NCBI RefSeq assembly: GCF_001625195.1
Contig: NC_054390.1
Span: 7,847,222 to 7,911,221, forward strand
Origin: Drechmeria coniospora
Taxonomy: Eukaryota > Ascomycota > Sordariomycetes > Hypocreales > Ophiocordycipitaceae
DNA: 64,000 nucleotides
Direction: 5' to 3'
Shown: positions 31,379-42,620 of the stretch, one piece after another
How the letters are laid out: each line of letters opens with the position of its first letter
How positions within the stretch are numbered: the stretch's first letter is position 1
Translations under genes and position numbers: made by a program
The notes under the pieces: model-generated
The model's input: the letters and a program-made list of their open reading frames with translations, nothing else
The model's database searches: none
What the model was told of the DNA's origin: nothing

Positions 31379-33802
31379 CTACCCTGCTTCGGACAGCGTT
31401 TCCGTGTACAAGGCCACGCAGGCGAGCCGCTCGCCTTGCGTCGTCCAGATAGAGTGGCAAGGGACGATGGCAAACGCCATCATCTCGTTCCCGCCAAGCT
31501 CCTCGACCTTTTTCCAGGGAGAGTCAACGGCAGCCAAGTCGATGTAGCTTAGATGAGGCGTGTCCGATGCGGCGCTTGCGCCGTGCAGACCGAGAGACGC
31601 AAGTGACTCTCTGTGCGATCGCCCCATGGCTTCCTCGAGATGCTCAAACTTTGCCCTCTCGCGGTCGCCCCCCGACCAACGACAAGCAATGACGGTGTGG
31701 ACGATGAGAAGGCTGGAAGACCGAACCACCACATGCCAGCTCGTCCAATCTCCCGGGCCGACGGCAGGCTGGTGGACCATCTCGACGCTGCCCTCGTCCG
31801 GATGACGGAGCCCCATGTGAGCGTGCCATTCCACGTCGGATCCCCTCGGCAGGCTCTCCATCTCGACGGCAAACAAGGGCGGGATGCACGACGCTGGGTT
31901 GTTTTGCTGCCGAAGCGAGAAGACGGACCAGTCAGGGAGTGCGACGTGGGAGCTCGCGGCGTCACCGCTCCCAAACGACATGTACTGCGGGTTGTACTTG
32001 AGGTCCCAGAGGTCGGGCCCGCCCTCTTCGTCTTCGTCTTCCTCCGACGGCGCGTGAGCGAGATTCCAAGCTCGGCCGGCGAGCTCGGCTCGTTCCTTCA
32101 TGCCACCGGCGGAGGAGGGGGACGGAGAAAAGTAGGCGACGGCACTGGTCCAGCATTGCACCTTCATCTCGACGCCGATTCTCCACAGGTGCTGCAGCGA
32201 GAGGACAACCTGCCACCAGAGGCATGCGTCGGAGGGGGGGGGCAACAGCATCGAGGCCGGTATCAGGGGGATCTGCCCGGCCACGTAGACGGCTCTCAGC
32301 GCCTCCAGCCCGCTCCGGGCGGTCATGGGGACGTCGATGGCTTGGCTGTAGGGGCCGATGTTGGCGGGGGCCCAGTACGACCGCGATTGGACGTGCAGCC
32401 CCCTCCTCTCTCGAGCGTCGAGCGTGCCGGGTAAGGTGACGTGGATCAGCAGGTTGCGTCCGGGCGGCAAGAGGTCGCCGCAAGAGACGGTGACGCGCGA
32501 CGGCGGGTTCGGCTTCGGGAACAGCTTGCCGTATTCCACGTTGACGTCGGGAAAGTCGGCCATGTCCCGGAGGACGATGAGGGTGTTTGCGATGCGAGAC
32601 GAGGGCAGGGAGAGGGAGGCGAGCAGTCGCCTGATGCGTCCGACGATCTGCATCGCCTCCTCCTTGACGGAGCCACGAGGGAAGCGGCCGTCGGCCAGGA
32701 GGGACCAGCGGATGAGGCTCGGGCCGTCACCGGGCCGGGCGGTGGCCTTTCGGAGCAGAGACGAGGCCCAGGGGCTTGGCGGCTCCGGTGCGGCATGCTG
32801 ATCTTGCAGCGAGGCGGCAGGGCCGTCGAGGATGGACCGGAACCGTGCATCGAGCAGCGGAGGCTCCGGAACGGCCAGGTCGGCGCCTGATTCGGCCGGT
32901 TTGTCCTCGAGATGCGCACCTTGCAGCAGCAGCCAGGTCGAGCCTCCGCCGTCACGGATGGGCTTCCGGCCACGGTCGGGAATGGAGATGCGCCTCCTGA
33001 ACAGCGCAGACGGCCCGTCGACGACCATGGTCTCGAACTCGCCCCCCTCGCCGAGCGAGGCGCCCTCGGTGGCGCCGAATCTCCGCAGCGCCTTCCGGAC
33101 GCTCCCGACGCCCTCGGCGCTCGTCACGCACGTCCAAAGATGGGTCTCGTCGAGGCCCGCGCTGGCCACCTTGACGATGCGGGCCTCGAGCCCGGACCCG
33201 GCCATGTCCCGCAGCAGCTGCGCCTCGTCGGCGCCGGGCGACAGCGCAGGGTACTTCCACAGGTACGACAGCGGGACGAGGCCGAGGCGCAGGGCGACGG
33301 ACTCGACGCGAGAGCGCTGGTAGGTCGAGAGGATGGCGCCCGAGCAGAGGGCGTCGGCCTCGGGATGACGCGCCATGACGGCCCGGAGCAGGGGCATCAT
33401 GGACTCGGTCTCGTCGGTCTCGTCGGCAGGGGCGGCGCCCGGGGCGGCGTCGGCGGCGGCGTCGTCGTCGTAGTCATAGTCACGCTCACGGCGCACGGCA
33501 GCGCCGAGGATGGGCTGGCGGTAGAGGGGGATGCCCGTGGCGGCGGCGTAGAGGGGGATGACCTGATGGCCGACCGTCTGGTACATGAAGCTGTCGAGGT
33601 CCCGGTCCTCGGCGGCCGAGCGAGGCGCGGGAGGCGGCGCGTCCGGGTCGACGACCTCGAGGGAGGCCGAGGTGGCGGTGTCGGGGAAGAGGTTGGCCAG
33701 GGCGACGACGCGATGGCCATGGTGGAGGCAGTGGAGGAGGCTGTAGAAGCTGTCCTTGCCGCCGGAGACGAGGGCGATGACGTTGAGTCCTTGGTTCGGC
33801 AT
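31379..33802 (-). CDS. Diphthine-ammonia ligase with C-terminal RidA-like domains (Dph6)
   Basis: ATP-dependent enzyme that performs the last step of diphthamide synthesis on elongation factor 2, amidating diphthine. One exon encodes 807 residues. The N-terminal ATP-pyrophosphatase domain has the PP-loop SGGKDS (S13-S18) in LNVIALVSGGKDSFYSLLHC, plus GHRVVALANL, the conserved MYQTVGHQVIPLYA, and EADALCSGAILSTYQRSRVE. From about residue 360 two RidA/YjgF-like domains follow, the second opening with YWAPANIGPYSQAI and containing VYVAGQIPLIPA. This fusion is normal for fungal and yeast Dph6. An insert rich in Asp/Ala (residues about 108-130) interrupts the first domain and is encoded by a GTC/GGCG-rich low-complexity run near 33430-33475. 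The start MPNQGLNVIAL is family-typical. Confidence 0.93.
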   Translation of the reverse strand: MPNQGLNVIALVSGGKDSFYSLLHCLHHGHRVVALANLFPDTATSASLEVVDPDAPPPAPRSAAEDRDLDSFMYQTVGHQVIPLYAAATGIPLYRQPILGAAVRRERDYDYDDDAAADAAPGAAPADETDETESMMPLLRAVMARHPEADALCSGAILSTYQRSRVESVALRLGLVPLSYLWKYPALSPGADEAQLLRDMAGSGLEARIVKVASAGLDETHLWTCVTSAEGVGSVRKALRRFGATEGASLGEGGEFETMVVDGPSALFRRRISIPDRGRKPIRDGGGSTWLLLQGAHLEDKPAESGADLAVPEPPLLDARFRSILDGPAASLQDQHAAPEPPSPWASSLLRKATARPGDGPSLIRWSLLADGRFPRGSVKEEAMQIVGRIRRLLASLSLPSSRIANTLIVLRDMADFPDVNVEYGKLFPKPNPPSRVTVSCGDLLPPGRNLLIHVTLPGTLDARERRGLHVQSRSYWAPANIGPYSQAIDVPMTARSGLEALRAVYVAGQIPLIPASMLLPPPSDACLWWQVVLSLQHLWRIGVEMKVQCWTSAVAYFSPSPSSAGGMKERAELAGRAWNLAHAPSEEDEDEEGGPDLWDLKYNPQYMSFGSGDAASSHVALPDWSVFSLRQQNNPASCIPPLFAVEMESLPRGSDVEWHAHMGLRHPDEGSVEMVHQPAVGPGDWTSWHVVVRSSSLLIVHTVIACRWSGGDRERAKFEHLEEAMGRSHRESLASLGLHGASAASDTPHLSYIDLAAVDSPWKKVEELGGNEMMAFAIVPCHSIWTTQGERLACVALYTETLSEAG

Positions 33803-33959
33803 CGTCGCCAGCGAGCCTCATGGCCACGCGGATCCGGGCAGCCGTCGGCGTGGGTGGTGGCATTCTGGGGGGCCGTCGGTGAGCTGAAGTTGCTTTCCTG
33901 CCGCTGGTGGATCCCACGTGAGAGCAACCTCTCACGGAAGCTTGGAATAATACTTGCAG

Positions 33960-34080
33960 TAAATATTAATTACGGAGTATTATTATTACTTACTACGGAG
34001 TACTCCGTACTCCGTACTGTAGTTAACATCAGTACAGTACAACTACACCTAAAGCTGCACTGTACATGTGTACTGGCACA
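33960..34080. repeat. Dense GTACGGAGTAC/GTACTCCGTAC run
   Basis: It includes ATTACGGAGTATTATTATTA and CTACGGAGTACTCCGTACTC: the two orientations of the motif abut head to head, giving a longer palindrome near 33996, followed by CAGTACAGTACAACTAC words. It sits about 150-280 bp upstream of the Dph6 start codon. Confidence 0.75.
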
Positions 34081-35089
34081 GTAAGTGCTTGCGCTATACC
34101 CGTCGTTCCTCACCCGACAGTGGCAACTCGCCGATGCTTCCCAGGGAGACGGCCGGCCACCATGCAAGAGACGGATGATGGGAGCAGCAGCAGAAGGGGA
34201 GTGCTAGAATGCAGGCGCGTGTGCATGCACTCTCGTGCCGATGCTTGTGTTCGGTTGGGGCGAAACACTGTCCTCGCGCCCCCGGGCACCAGAGCAGTCG
34301 CCAGCCCCCATCAGAAAGTAGAGCAGAGCTTCCCCATGGCGACCGACCACCCACGGTACGAGGTGACTGGGGGCATCCGAGCGCGCAGCCGTTTGTTCGG
34401 AACAGCCCTCGCCATGGCAAACAAGACGCCCTGCTGCCGGGGAGCCGTTGGCTTGTCGGCGGCCGGGACTGCTGTGCTGGTTCCCGTGCCCTGTTCCGCC
34501 GTGGAAGTATGGGCACAGGATGCGTCGATGCACCGTAGCATTGCGTGTTTGTGCACAGTGCCGTACTGCTACCTGAACACATGCTCCGAATTCGTCTTCG
34601 ACATGGCCTCGCCTCCAGCAGAGGACGGGGAACTCTGATGCGGTGACGGGTTGGAGAATGCCCAAGCCACTCTTGGGACACTCGCTGTGCGTGTTGCCAT
34701 TCCAAACGGAGAGGAGAGGCTGACGGCAAGATGATGCGACGGCTCGCAGCAACTCGGGTTTCCGTCGTAACGTACTGTAAGTACTTACGGAGTGCATGTG
34801 GTTGTATTACGGAGTATTGCTGTAAACACATGCACCTACAGTAGTACATGCACTCCGTGCTCCGTGCAGCAAGAAAAATTTTCGCTCAAGTCGCCACTGC
34901 GAATCCTAGCAAACAACAAGATTGAAACGTGCAAGTACAAGCAAGTACCGTAATACAGCAACTTCCGGTGTGAATGCCATGTAATTACATGCATGAACCT
35001 GGCCTTCCGAAGCCGTGGCGTGTCCGAAATTTGATGACGCGTATTACGAGTTCATGGTCGGCACACTGCATGTACATGTACTGGTGCCT

Positions 35090-35410
35090 ACCAAGTAAGT
35101 ATGGCTCTACGGAGTGCTCCGTACGGAGTACTGTACATGTAATAATTATTACTAGGTAGGTACATGTACGAGGTAAGAGATATTTGCTCCGTGCTGTGCT
35201 TTCGTTGAGTCTTCCTACTGTGCAAGTACGGCGGAGTACGTATGGAGTGCCGGTGGGTGTAGTTGTATTACTCCGTACAGTAAGTACAGTACATGTACAT
35301 GTTCTTGTACTGTATGTAGCCATACCGCACGGAGTATCATTAGTACTTACTTACTTGCATGTAAGAAAGTATGCACTTGTGCAACTACTCCGTACACTTA
35401 TTAAATAACA
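35090..35410. repeat. GTAC-motif cluster
   Basis: CTACGGAGTGCTCCGTACGG (35112) is a complex palindromic arrangement of both motif orientations. TATTACTCCGTACAGTAAG, CACGGAGTATCATTAG and ACTACTCCGTACAC follow within 300 bp. Confidence 0.7.
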
Positions 35411-36546
35411 CAACGACTTACATGTCCAACCACGGCGCCTGCGTACAGTAAGCGTGCAACTAGTTGTGCTCAGTAGCACGAGGAATGATGAACCCCTCAC
35501 AAGGCCGAGCCGGCGTTCCATAAATAGCTGTGAAATAATACCCATCAGGCCGATCATTAGTACAATCGTAGGCCCTTGCTAATGCCGTGTGTGGTATAGC
35601 TGCGTCGGTCCGTCCGTCGGTCCGTTCGGCCGCCCGCACCACGAATAGCCTGCAAGTATTACTCTGTAATTTGGTTTTTTTTTTCAGAGGTACGTACTTG
35701 CAGTAATGCATGTGCGTGGACGGAGTAATAATACATGTACAGTACGGAGTACTGTACGGTAAGTATGGTACTTACTCCGTACGTCTCCGCCGATACGGCA
35801 ACGGCCCTCTCCCTCACCCGTCCGACCCCGGCGTTCTCGACGTATGATCCAGAAGCAGAAGTGCAAGTACGGGCATTATTACTATATGTTCCTTCTCCTC
35901 GTGCTACCTAGTACTTGCCTACAAATACCTACCATGTACGGAGTACACGTACCAACTTGCAGTGCACCTGCAAGTACATACATGTACAGGATTCACAGTC
36001 AACACCAACTGCATGAACACGAAAGGAATAATAATTGTAATTACCTGCATCACAGCTGTAGTTGTACTCGTACCCTTTGCGAGGTAATTTGAACGATCCT
36101 GGTTCGGCGGGCCCCATGCGACGTCTCCAGCAGCCTCCGGCCTTTGCTTGCCACCCTTCTCCCCTTTGCCAACTAAACGGCCGAAACGGGGCGACGGCAG
36201 CCTGTCTTTCTCGGCATCCGCTCGCTTGGGAAGTTGGAATCCCGAACGGTGGTTGCACTCGTACGAACAGTACCCGCCGTGTTCTGGAAGCGGCCAACCG
36301 TCGGGTGCCATCAGGCCCCCAATCGCGTTGGCAACCAGCCGCTCCGCATCCCAGCAAGGTGAGATCAATGTATTATTACTGTACAACTACATGTACTCCG
36401 TACTACAAGCACGTGTACTGTATCGATACTGTACAGCACATTTACTGTACTGTATCGTATTGATACTGTGCAAGTACGCAAGACTTGTACCGAGCACATG
36501 TACTTGCAGCGAGTACTTGCTGGTTGCATCTTCACAGTGGAAATCA

Positions 36547-36582
36547 TGGTCAACGTGGTCAACGTGGTCAACGTGGTCAACG
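36547..36582. repeat. Four 9-bp units (TGGTCAACG)n
   Basis: Four perfect tandem copies of TGGTCAACG in non-coding DNA. The frame-preserving period is incidental, since no gene is supported here. Confidence 0.9.
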
Positions 36583-37073
36583 GGTAAAGGTCGCGCCGCA
36601 CTCGTACCGTGCCGGTGATAGGTGTACAATCGTACTGATATTGCGCATCTTGAACGTGGCCAGCACGCCAATGTCCGCCACCCGTCTCTAGCAAACGACA
36701 CGAGGCTATGTAGGGGTAATGGTGCTGAAAGTAAGCAAGCGGCAAATCAAACGCGTGCAGTCGACGCACAAGCGCCGCGCAGAGCCCCCAAGGGCAAGAC
36801 AAGTTAATTACATGGCCCGTCGACGACGACGACGACGGTGCGCGCGTCTCTGCCCGTCGTCGGCCGGCCCATCCACACGCCACGCGGCAAATCAATACGG
36901 CCCTTTTTCGGTGTCCCCGGGTGCCGCTCCGTGTTCGAAAACGGCCCGTCGACGGCCTCGCCGGCCTCGACGAGCCAACTTTTCCCATGCCGAGCAGCCG
37001 AGGGAGGAAATGGTGCTTCAAGTTGGATACAGGAAGGATAAAAAAAAGAGGCATCATGGTGGCGTCGCGAGGC

Positions 37074-39171
37074 CTAGTTGCCTCGCTTTCGCTTCTTCTT
37101 GCCCGACGCGGCGCCCTCCTCCGACGACAGCTCGCTCGCGCTGCCCGGAAGGTCCGAGGCCATCTGGAAGAGGACCTTGCCGTACCGCGCGACGTCGGGG
37201 TTGGCGGCGTCGGCGGCGGCGTCGTCGTCGTAGGCCGTCTCGTCGTCGTTGTCGGCGAGGTCGACGACCATGGCGCCGCCGGCGTGGGTGCGCGCGTGCT
37301 GGGCGAGGTTATCGCTGCGCGAAAACTTCTTGCCGCAGTCGTGGCACTCAAACGGCTTCTCCTGCGTGTGCAGGGAGCGGTAGTGGCGCTTGAGGTGCTC
37401 CTGGCGGCGGAAGCGTCGGTTGCACAGCTCGCAGACGAACGTCTTGGACGGGTCCTCGGTGAGGGACTGCTTCCGGCCGCGACGGTTCGTCGGCGCCGGC
37501 AGGGGCGTGGCCGCCTCGGAGCCCGACGAGTCGTTGGGGTCCGACGCCACCGACTCGGCCTTGTCCGAGGCCCGCGGGCTCGGCGCCGAGGACGGGCCGT
37601 CGCTCGCCACCGCCGTCACCGTCGACGCCGCCGAGAAGGTGCCCATGTCGCCGGCCGCCTGCTTCCGTCGCTTGTCCTCGTGCACGTCCTCGGCCGCGTC
37701 GAGCGTCGAGGGAAGGTGCTGGAAGTCGGGAAAGGGCCAGGGGGCCGTCTCGTCGAGGTCCAGCTCGGCGTCGCCGCCGATGAAGCTGCCGTGGCCGAGG
37801 GAGACGACCGACGAGCCGGAGCAGGCCCGCGGGCGAGAGACGTCGGCGAGGCAGCAGCCGTCGCCTTCGAGGTCGACGAAGCCGCCAAAGTCGGGCTCCG
37901 ACTCGAGGTCGGAAATGTCGTCGAAGCCGGCGAGGCCGTGGGCCGTGGCGGCGTGAAAGTCCAAGGCGGACCGCGACGACGGGACGCCGGCGGTCGACGG
38001 CAGCTGCGCCTTGGGCTCGTCCTCGCCGAAGCCGCCGACGGCCGAGGGCTCAAACCTCGCGGTGTGGGCGGCCGGGCAGGACGGGTGGGCGTAGCTGAAG
38101 GCGAGCTCGGCCGCCAAGGGCGCCTGGTGGGAACCGTGGCGGGACACCGTCAGGTGGCGGGGATCGCAAAAGTCGACGTCGTGCTCCGAGACGACGGATC
38201 GTGCGTACGGCGTGGGCGATGGAGACAGGGACGGACACGATGCTGCTTCGGTGGAAAGGTCGCTGGCCGCGCACTCGAGCGAGGGAAAACGGGCGGGCTG
38301 AGATTGAATGAAGACTGAGGGAAGCCAAGCAAATTAGCGGGACCCCGCTCGACGACGAGGCAGCAGGGAAGGCCAGGCGACAAGGAGCGCTGTAATGCGG
38401 CACGGCCAGCGGACAGGGTAGGGGGGAGGAGGGTGGCGCCGCAACGGTGGCAGCGGAGCGGAGCAATAAAAATCATGGAAATGAGGCGTCGGTGCCTTTC
38501 CCTTTCGGGAGCCAACGCACACAAGATGGCTCGACGACGGCCAAGTGCCAACAACACCAACACCTCTGCTCGTCATCCTCGGTCTCCCCTGTCGACGCAG
38601 GGAACAAAGGATTCGACAGGTGCGCTTCCCCGATGGCCAGGTGCACCCGCGGCGCACGAGCCGAGAAGAAGAGGAAGGGGGGAATGGCGGAAACAATCGG
38701 GCACGTACCGGGCGTCATGGGTGGCGATCCGCAGCTCGACCAGTCCAGGACCGACGTGGCCTCGGCCGCGTCGAATCCCATCTTGACCTCGGGCAGGTCG
38801 TCGAGGCCCGAGAACATGGGGTTCATGGGCGTCTGCAGCATGTCCAGGGCGCTCTTGGGGCTGCCCACGGCGCTGCCCGAGGTGGACAGGGGCGGCGTCG
38901 ACGGGTAGCACAGGCTGTCGGCCAGGTCCGTCTCGAGCACGACAAAGGGCTTGCGAGGAGGAGGCGGCGGCGGCGGCGAGCCCCTGGCCGTCACGAGCGA
39001 CGGTCCGTTGCTCAGAAGCGTCGGCGGCTGCGAGCAGGAGGGGTCCGGCCGCGAGTACATGGGCGTCGAGGGCAAGACGGGCACCATCGGGTACGTCGCC
39101 TCGAGCTTGCCTTGCTGCTGGAAGTAGAAGCCGGGCACCGGGGCCATGACGGGAAGCACGACGCTGTCCAT
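37074..39171 (-). CDS. Seb1/Msn2-like C2H2 stress-response transcription factor
   Basis: Zinc-finger activator of the Msn2/Msn4 group (Seb1 in Trichoderma), which binds AGGGG stress-response elements. Two exons on the minus strand (39171-38709 and 38314-37074) give 567 residues. The 394-nt intron is long for this genome. Its removal joins SPPMTP to VFIQSQP, matching the family pattern. The N-terminus has [29 protein letters not shown] and [16 protein letters not shown], typical of Seb1, then [27 protein letters not shown]. Two adjacent C2H2 fingers start near residue 447: [22 protein letters not shown] and [23 protein letters not shown], in which RQEHLKR and RSDNLAQ are the recognition helices of this class. 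The C-terminus ends in a basic KKKRKR patch. An in-frame ATG at 39231 would add 20 residues; I prefer MDSVVLP. Confidence 0.92.
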
Positions 39172-39607
39172 GGCCGTGGGCTGTCGGCGGATGCTGTCGG
39201 CGGATGCTGTCGGCTGATGCTGGCCGCTCACGTCTGGCCACGTCGTCGGCGTTAGTCACGGGTTCCCGCGGCGGCGAGCAGAGATGAAAAGGCCGCGTCT
39301 CACCTCGGCGTCGGACGGTGGGATCCGTCGTCGTGCGTCGTCGTCTGTCGCTCCGGTTCCGCCTCTTTGACTCGTTCAATCTCGACGGGCGTGGCAAGTG
39401 CCGTCGTCGGCTCGCGGCGTCGTGGGCGGCGGTGACGTGCAGCCGGTAGCTTCGGCGTCGACGACGTCTCGGAAGGGGGACTCGGTAGGTCAATGGCGAG
39501 ACGGTCGAGATGTCGGGTAAGGAACGAACGGACGAGCGGCCGTCCCTCGAGCAGGCAGCGCGGAGGAGGATGGGGCTGGGGGGAGGGGGGCGAGCGGAGT
39601 CTCTTGA

Positions 39608-39608
<1 letters not shown>

Positions 39609-39648
<40 letters not shown>

Positions 39649-39650
39649 TG
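39609..39650 (-). repeat. (CAG)14 trinucleotide run upstream of the Seb1-like gene
   Basis: CTG on the plus strand, with one interruption (CTGTTGCTG). It lies 440-480 bp upstream of the Seb1-like start codon, probably in its 5' leader or promoter. It is flanked by a frame that would encode polyglutamine, but no coding context supports translation. Confidence 0.9.
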
Positions 39651-40148
39651 CGGAGGCGGGCCAAGATCGAGCGGTGGACGACGACCTCGAGGGCAAAGGA
39701 GGGCGAGGACGCTCGGACAAAGACGAGACGAGTTCCAAAGTATAAAGAAGACGGACGGACAAGAGAAGGAGAAGCAAAAGCAAGAGGGCATGAAAAAGAC
39801 AAAACGATCAAGAGACAGCAGATCGGACCGGATTGCGAATCAGGCAGACGGGCGGCCGTCGACGGGGTCCGTGGTGGCATAAGTAGCCACGAAGCCGGCG
39901 ATCAAGGTCGGTCGGTACCCAGCCAGAACAGGCCGTCGGCCCAGCATGCGGCGCGCGGCGTGCAGCGTCCATCAGACGGAAGAGGACCATCGATGGGCAC
40001 GGCCAAGTGGAAACCCTCGCAGGTCGCCTCTCACGCTTGTCTCACTCGAGCTGACCAGGGTGGCCAGAGCGGGTCTGAGCCAGGGTCTGGCACGACGAGC
40101 TCGCAAGGCGGCAGAGTCGAGATACGACGTACTTACATGGAGGTGTAG

Positions 40149-40244
40149 GTACGGAGTACGTGCATGTGGTGTACTGTAGGTACGGAGTACTGTGCGTGTA
40201 GTGTACGTACGGAGTACTGTGCCTGCAGTGTACGTACGGAGTAC
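40149..40244. repeat. Tandem array of four units, 31/27/27 bp, each carrying GTACGGAGTAC
   Basis: Exact GTACGGAGTAC words start at 40149, 40180, 40207 and 40234. The linkers are similar (TGTGCGTGTAGTGTAC and TGTGCCTGCAGTGTAC), so this is a tandem minisatellite whose unit contains one motif copy. Confidence 0.85.
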
Positions 40245-40802
40245 TGCACATACACTGCACTGTAGCTGTACACCTGTGTACGTGTACATGCACTGCACGC
40301 ACGTACGTACATGCACTCGGTGCTTGACACTGCTTGCACAGCACTCGAACGTGGGCAGCCCAAGCAAGTACAGCCACCACGCACCTGTAAGTAAGTACAT
40401 GTACTCCGTACAGCCGCATGTCCATGCACGAGCTCACGCACAGGTACATGCAAGTACTTACCGTGGACGAATGTACTCCGTACTCCGTACAGCGCTGCGC
40501 CTACTGTGCGGTACTCGTACGGAGTCGCCTGCCGCCGCCTCTGTGCGTCTATCGTGTCCACACCTCCCCGAATCCCTGCCTCGGCCGATGATTTGAACGT
40601 CGCAGGGGTGGAGTCGGTTGGTTGGCGTCGGTGGGGAGGGGATGATGGAGAAGCAAACGTTCTGGCCGGCCGGCCTTGGCTGGTCCGGTCAGGGCGACGC
40701 TCGTACTGTACATGTCAGAGGTGCACGGAGTGCTGTGCTGCCCTTGTGGGTGCTGCACATGTGGGTGCTGAGTAGGTACCTTACCTAGTACACTATTACT
40801 TG

Positions 40803-40860
40803 CTTGTGGGTGCTGTACTCCGTACTTGTGGGTGCTGCGCTCCGTACTTGTGGGTGCAAT
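40803..40860. repeat. 22-bp tandem units containing the CTCCGTAC motif
   Basis: CTTGTGGGTGCTG followed by TACTCCGTA (40803-40824) repeats as a second 22-bp unit with GCGCTCCGTA (40825-40846) and a truncated third (40847-40860). Degenerate CTTGTGGGTGCTG copies precede it near 40742. Confidence 0.85.
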
Positions 40861-41189
40861 TACTGCGCAGTCCGCACAGGTACGAGGACGACGCCGATGG
40901 ACGCCACGAGCAGGAGTGGTAGGAGAGGTACTCCGTACTCGGGTGCCGTTGTACCGTGGGTGTATTGCTTGTAATACAGCGAGCGCATGTGCATGTGCAG
41001 CACAGGAGCGGGTGGACCGGACGATGGGGTTGCCTGCCTACGACCGAGTGCCACGACCGAGTGCCTACGACTTGCGTCTAACGTAATAATAATGCCTTGG
41101 CCGTCGTGGTCGGGTGCCTCGGGACTCGTGGGAATCGTACGGAGCACGGAGCGCAGGTACCAAGGAATGCAGAGGCCCTCCGTGTTGGT

Positions 41190-41350
41190 ACTTGCTACCT
41201 AGTAGGTATCTACCAGGTCAGTACGTATTAGGTACTAACCTAGAGGTAGTATTACTTAAGTACAGTACTCCGTACTCCGTACAGTGCAACTACAAGTTCG
41301 GAGTGGTACTAACAGCCAACGTACCTAGTACCTAAGTACTTGCAGCACCT
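41190..41350. repeat. GTAC-motif cluster
   Basis: TACCTAGTAGGTATCTACC, GTACAGTACTCCGTACTCCG and ACGTACCTAGTACC occur within 160 bp. Confidence 0.7.
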
Positions 41351-42239
41351 ACCTATATTTAGGCAGCTGGCCCGACACGGTTCTGTGCCACGGCACCACA
41401 GCCAGCGCCCTTTGTGGTCTGGGCAGCAGCTGTTCAGCGGGCCACGGGCAGGGCGCAGCAGACAGTCATCGGCAACGACGCGACCTCAATTTTCTAATTC
41501 TGGATCGCAGCCGCTCGCTCCGGCGTGCGCCTGCAGTACGTGACCGCCGGAGCCAGTGACGCGCATGCCCATCGGGACGCTGCCCAACCCAGCGGCCGTT
41601 GGTTGGTTCGGCTCCGACGACGACGGGCACCAGGTCGCCAGCACCCATCGCCATCACCGCCCACCAAGGTCCCGGGGCAGTCGGTGGCTTGGTGCCGGCC
41701 GCGCCGCTTCCCACCAGCGCATTGGCGCGAGCGGAGGCGCCGCGGCGACGGCTCGGGTGCCCACGGCGACGACGCTGCCTTCTCGAAGCGGCCGCTCATC
41801 CCTCCCCTCCCACGGTGCTCGCTCGCCACTGGCCGAATGACGGCGCCAGGGCATGCATGCACAAGCATGCACGGGCTCGAGGCTGCGCATTCGCGTGCAC
41901 CGTACGGCGTGGTCGGTACGTACGACCACACCGTACTTTTGCGTCCATGTGGGTGCATGTACCGGACGGCCACCACGGCCAAGTCCATGCACTCGGTTGG
42001 TGTGCAGCACAAATCTTGGCCGCAATCGCTTGCTTGCACGGGCATAGGCGTGCTTGGTTGGTGTAGGTGCAAGCGACTAGTGGCTTTCGGCGGCGCGCAC
42101 GGTCAGGCGGCCTCCCAGCACTGACGCACCGTTTTTCTTTGCCTCGGGGGCCTCTGGGCATGGCACGCACCCACCCACACCGACGACAGAGCGTCGCGGC
42201 GAGTGCATCACCAGCAGTACCCAGCACGGCGAACCTTGG

Positions 42240-42620
42240 TCGTCGCGCTACAGCAAGTACAGTACTGTGCAAGTAATTACAGCGTAAGTAGGTACCGAGT
42301 ACCTAGTAGTTCCAAGCACGTGTACATGGGCTGTATTTACGGAGTATCAAGTACTGTAGGTACGGAGTACCAAGTACTGTAGGTACTAGGTAATAGTAAT
42401 CAATGCTTGCACCTGTCGACTGCCAGCCAACCCGACTTGTACGTACAGTAAGTACAGTACTTACATACAAGCACTTGCTTACTTGGTGCTCCTGTGAGTA
42501 CCGTTAGGCACCTACAGTAGTAATAATATACTGTACAGTACTCCGTACTCCGTGCATCACGAGTGCAAAAATAATTGCACACTGGCATCCGGACGCATGC
42601 ACTCCGTACGGCAATGCTAC
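42240..42620. repeat. GTAC-motif cluster with a 28-bp direct duplication
   Basis: TACGGAGTATCAAGTACTG (42341) and TACGGAGTACCAAGTACTG (42362) are followed by CAGTACTCCGTACTCCGTGC (42536). The first two are 21 bp apart and form a small tandem pair. Confidence 0.7.

Larger units (their letters stand above)
33803..37073. other. Intergenic region, 3.3 kb, GTAC-motif rich
   Basis: The region lies between the Dph6 start and the 3' end of the Seb1/Msn2-like gene (both minus strand). Motif clusters lie at about 33960-34080, 34760-34870, 35090-35400, 35680-35800 and 36360-36500, and a 9-bp tandem repeat at 36547-36582. GC-driven frames of up to about 330 codons occur (for example 34094-34849 and 36365-37351 minus) but overlap the motifs and show no domain. 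Confidence 0.5.

Noticed and set aside
36921..38318. 465-codon plus-strand open frame opposite the Seb1/Msn2-like gene
   Set aside because: Antisense shadow of the zinc-finger gene, Arg/Gly-rich with no motif.
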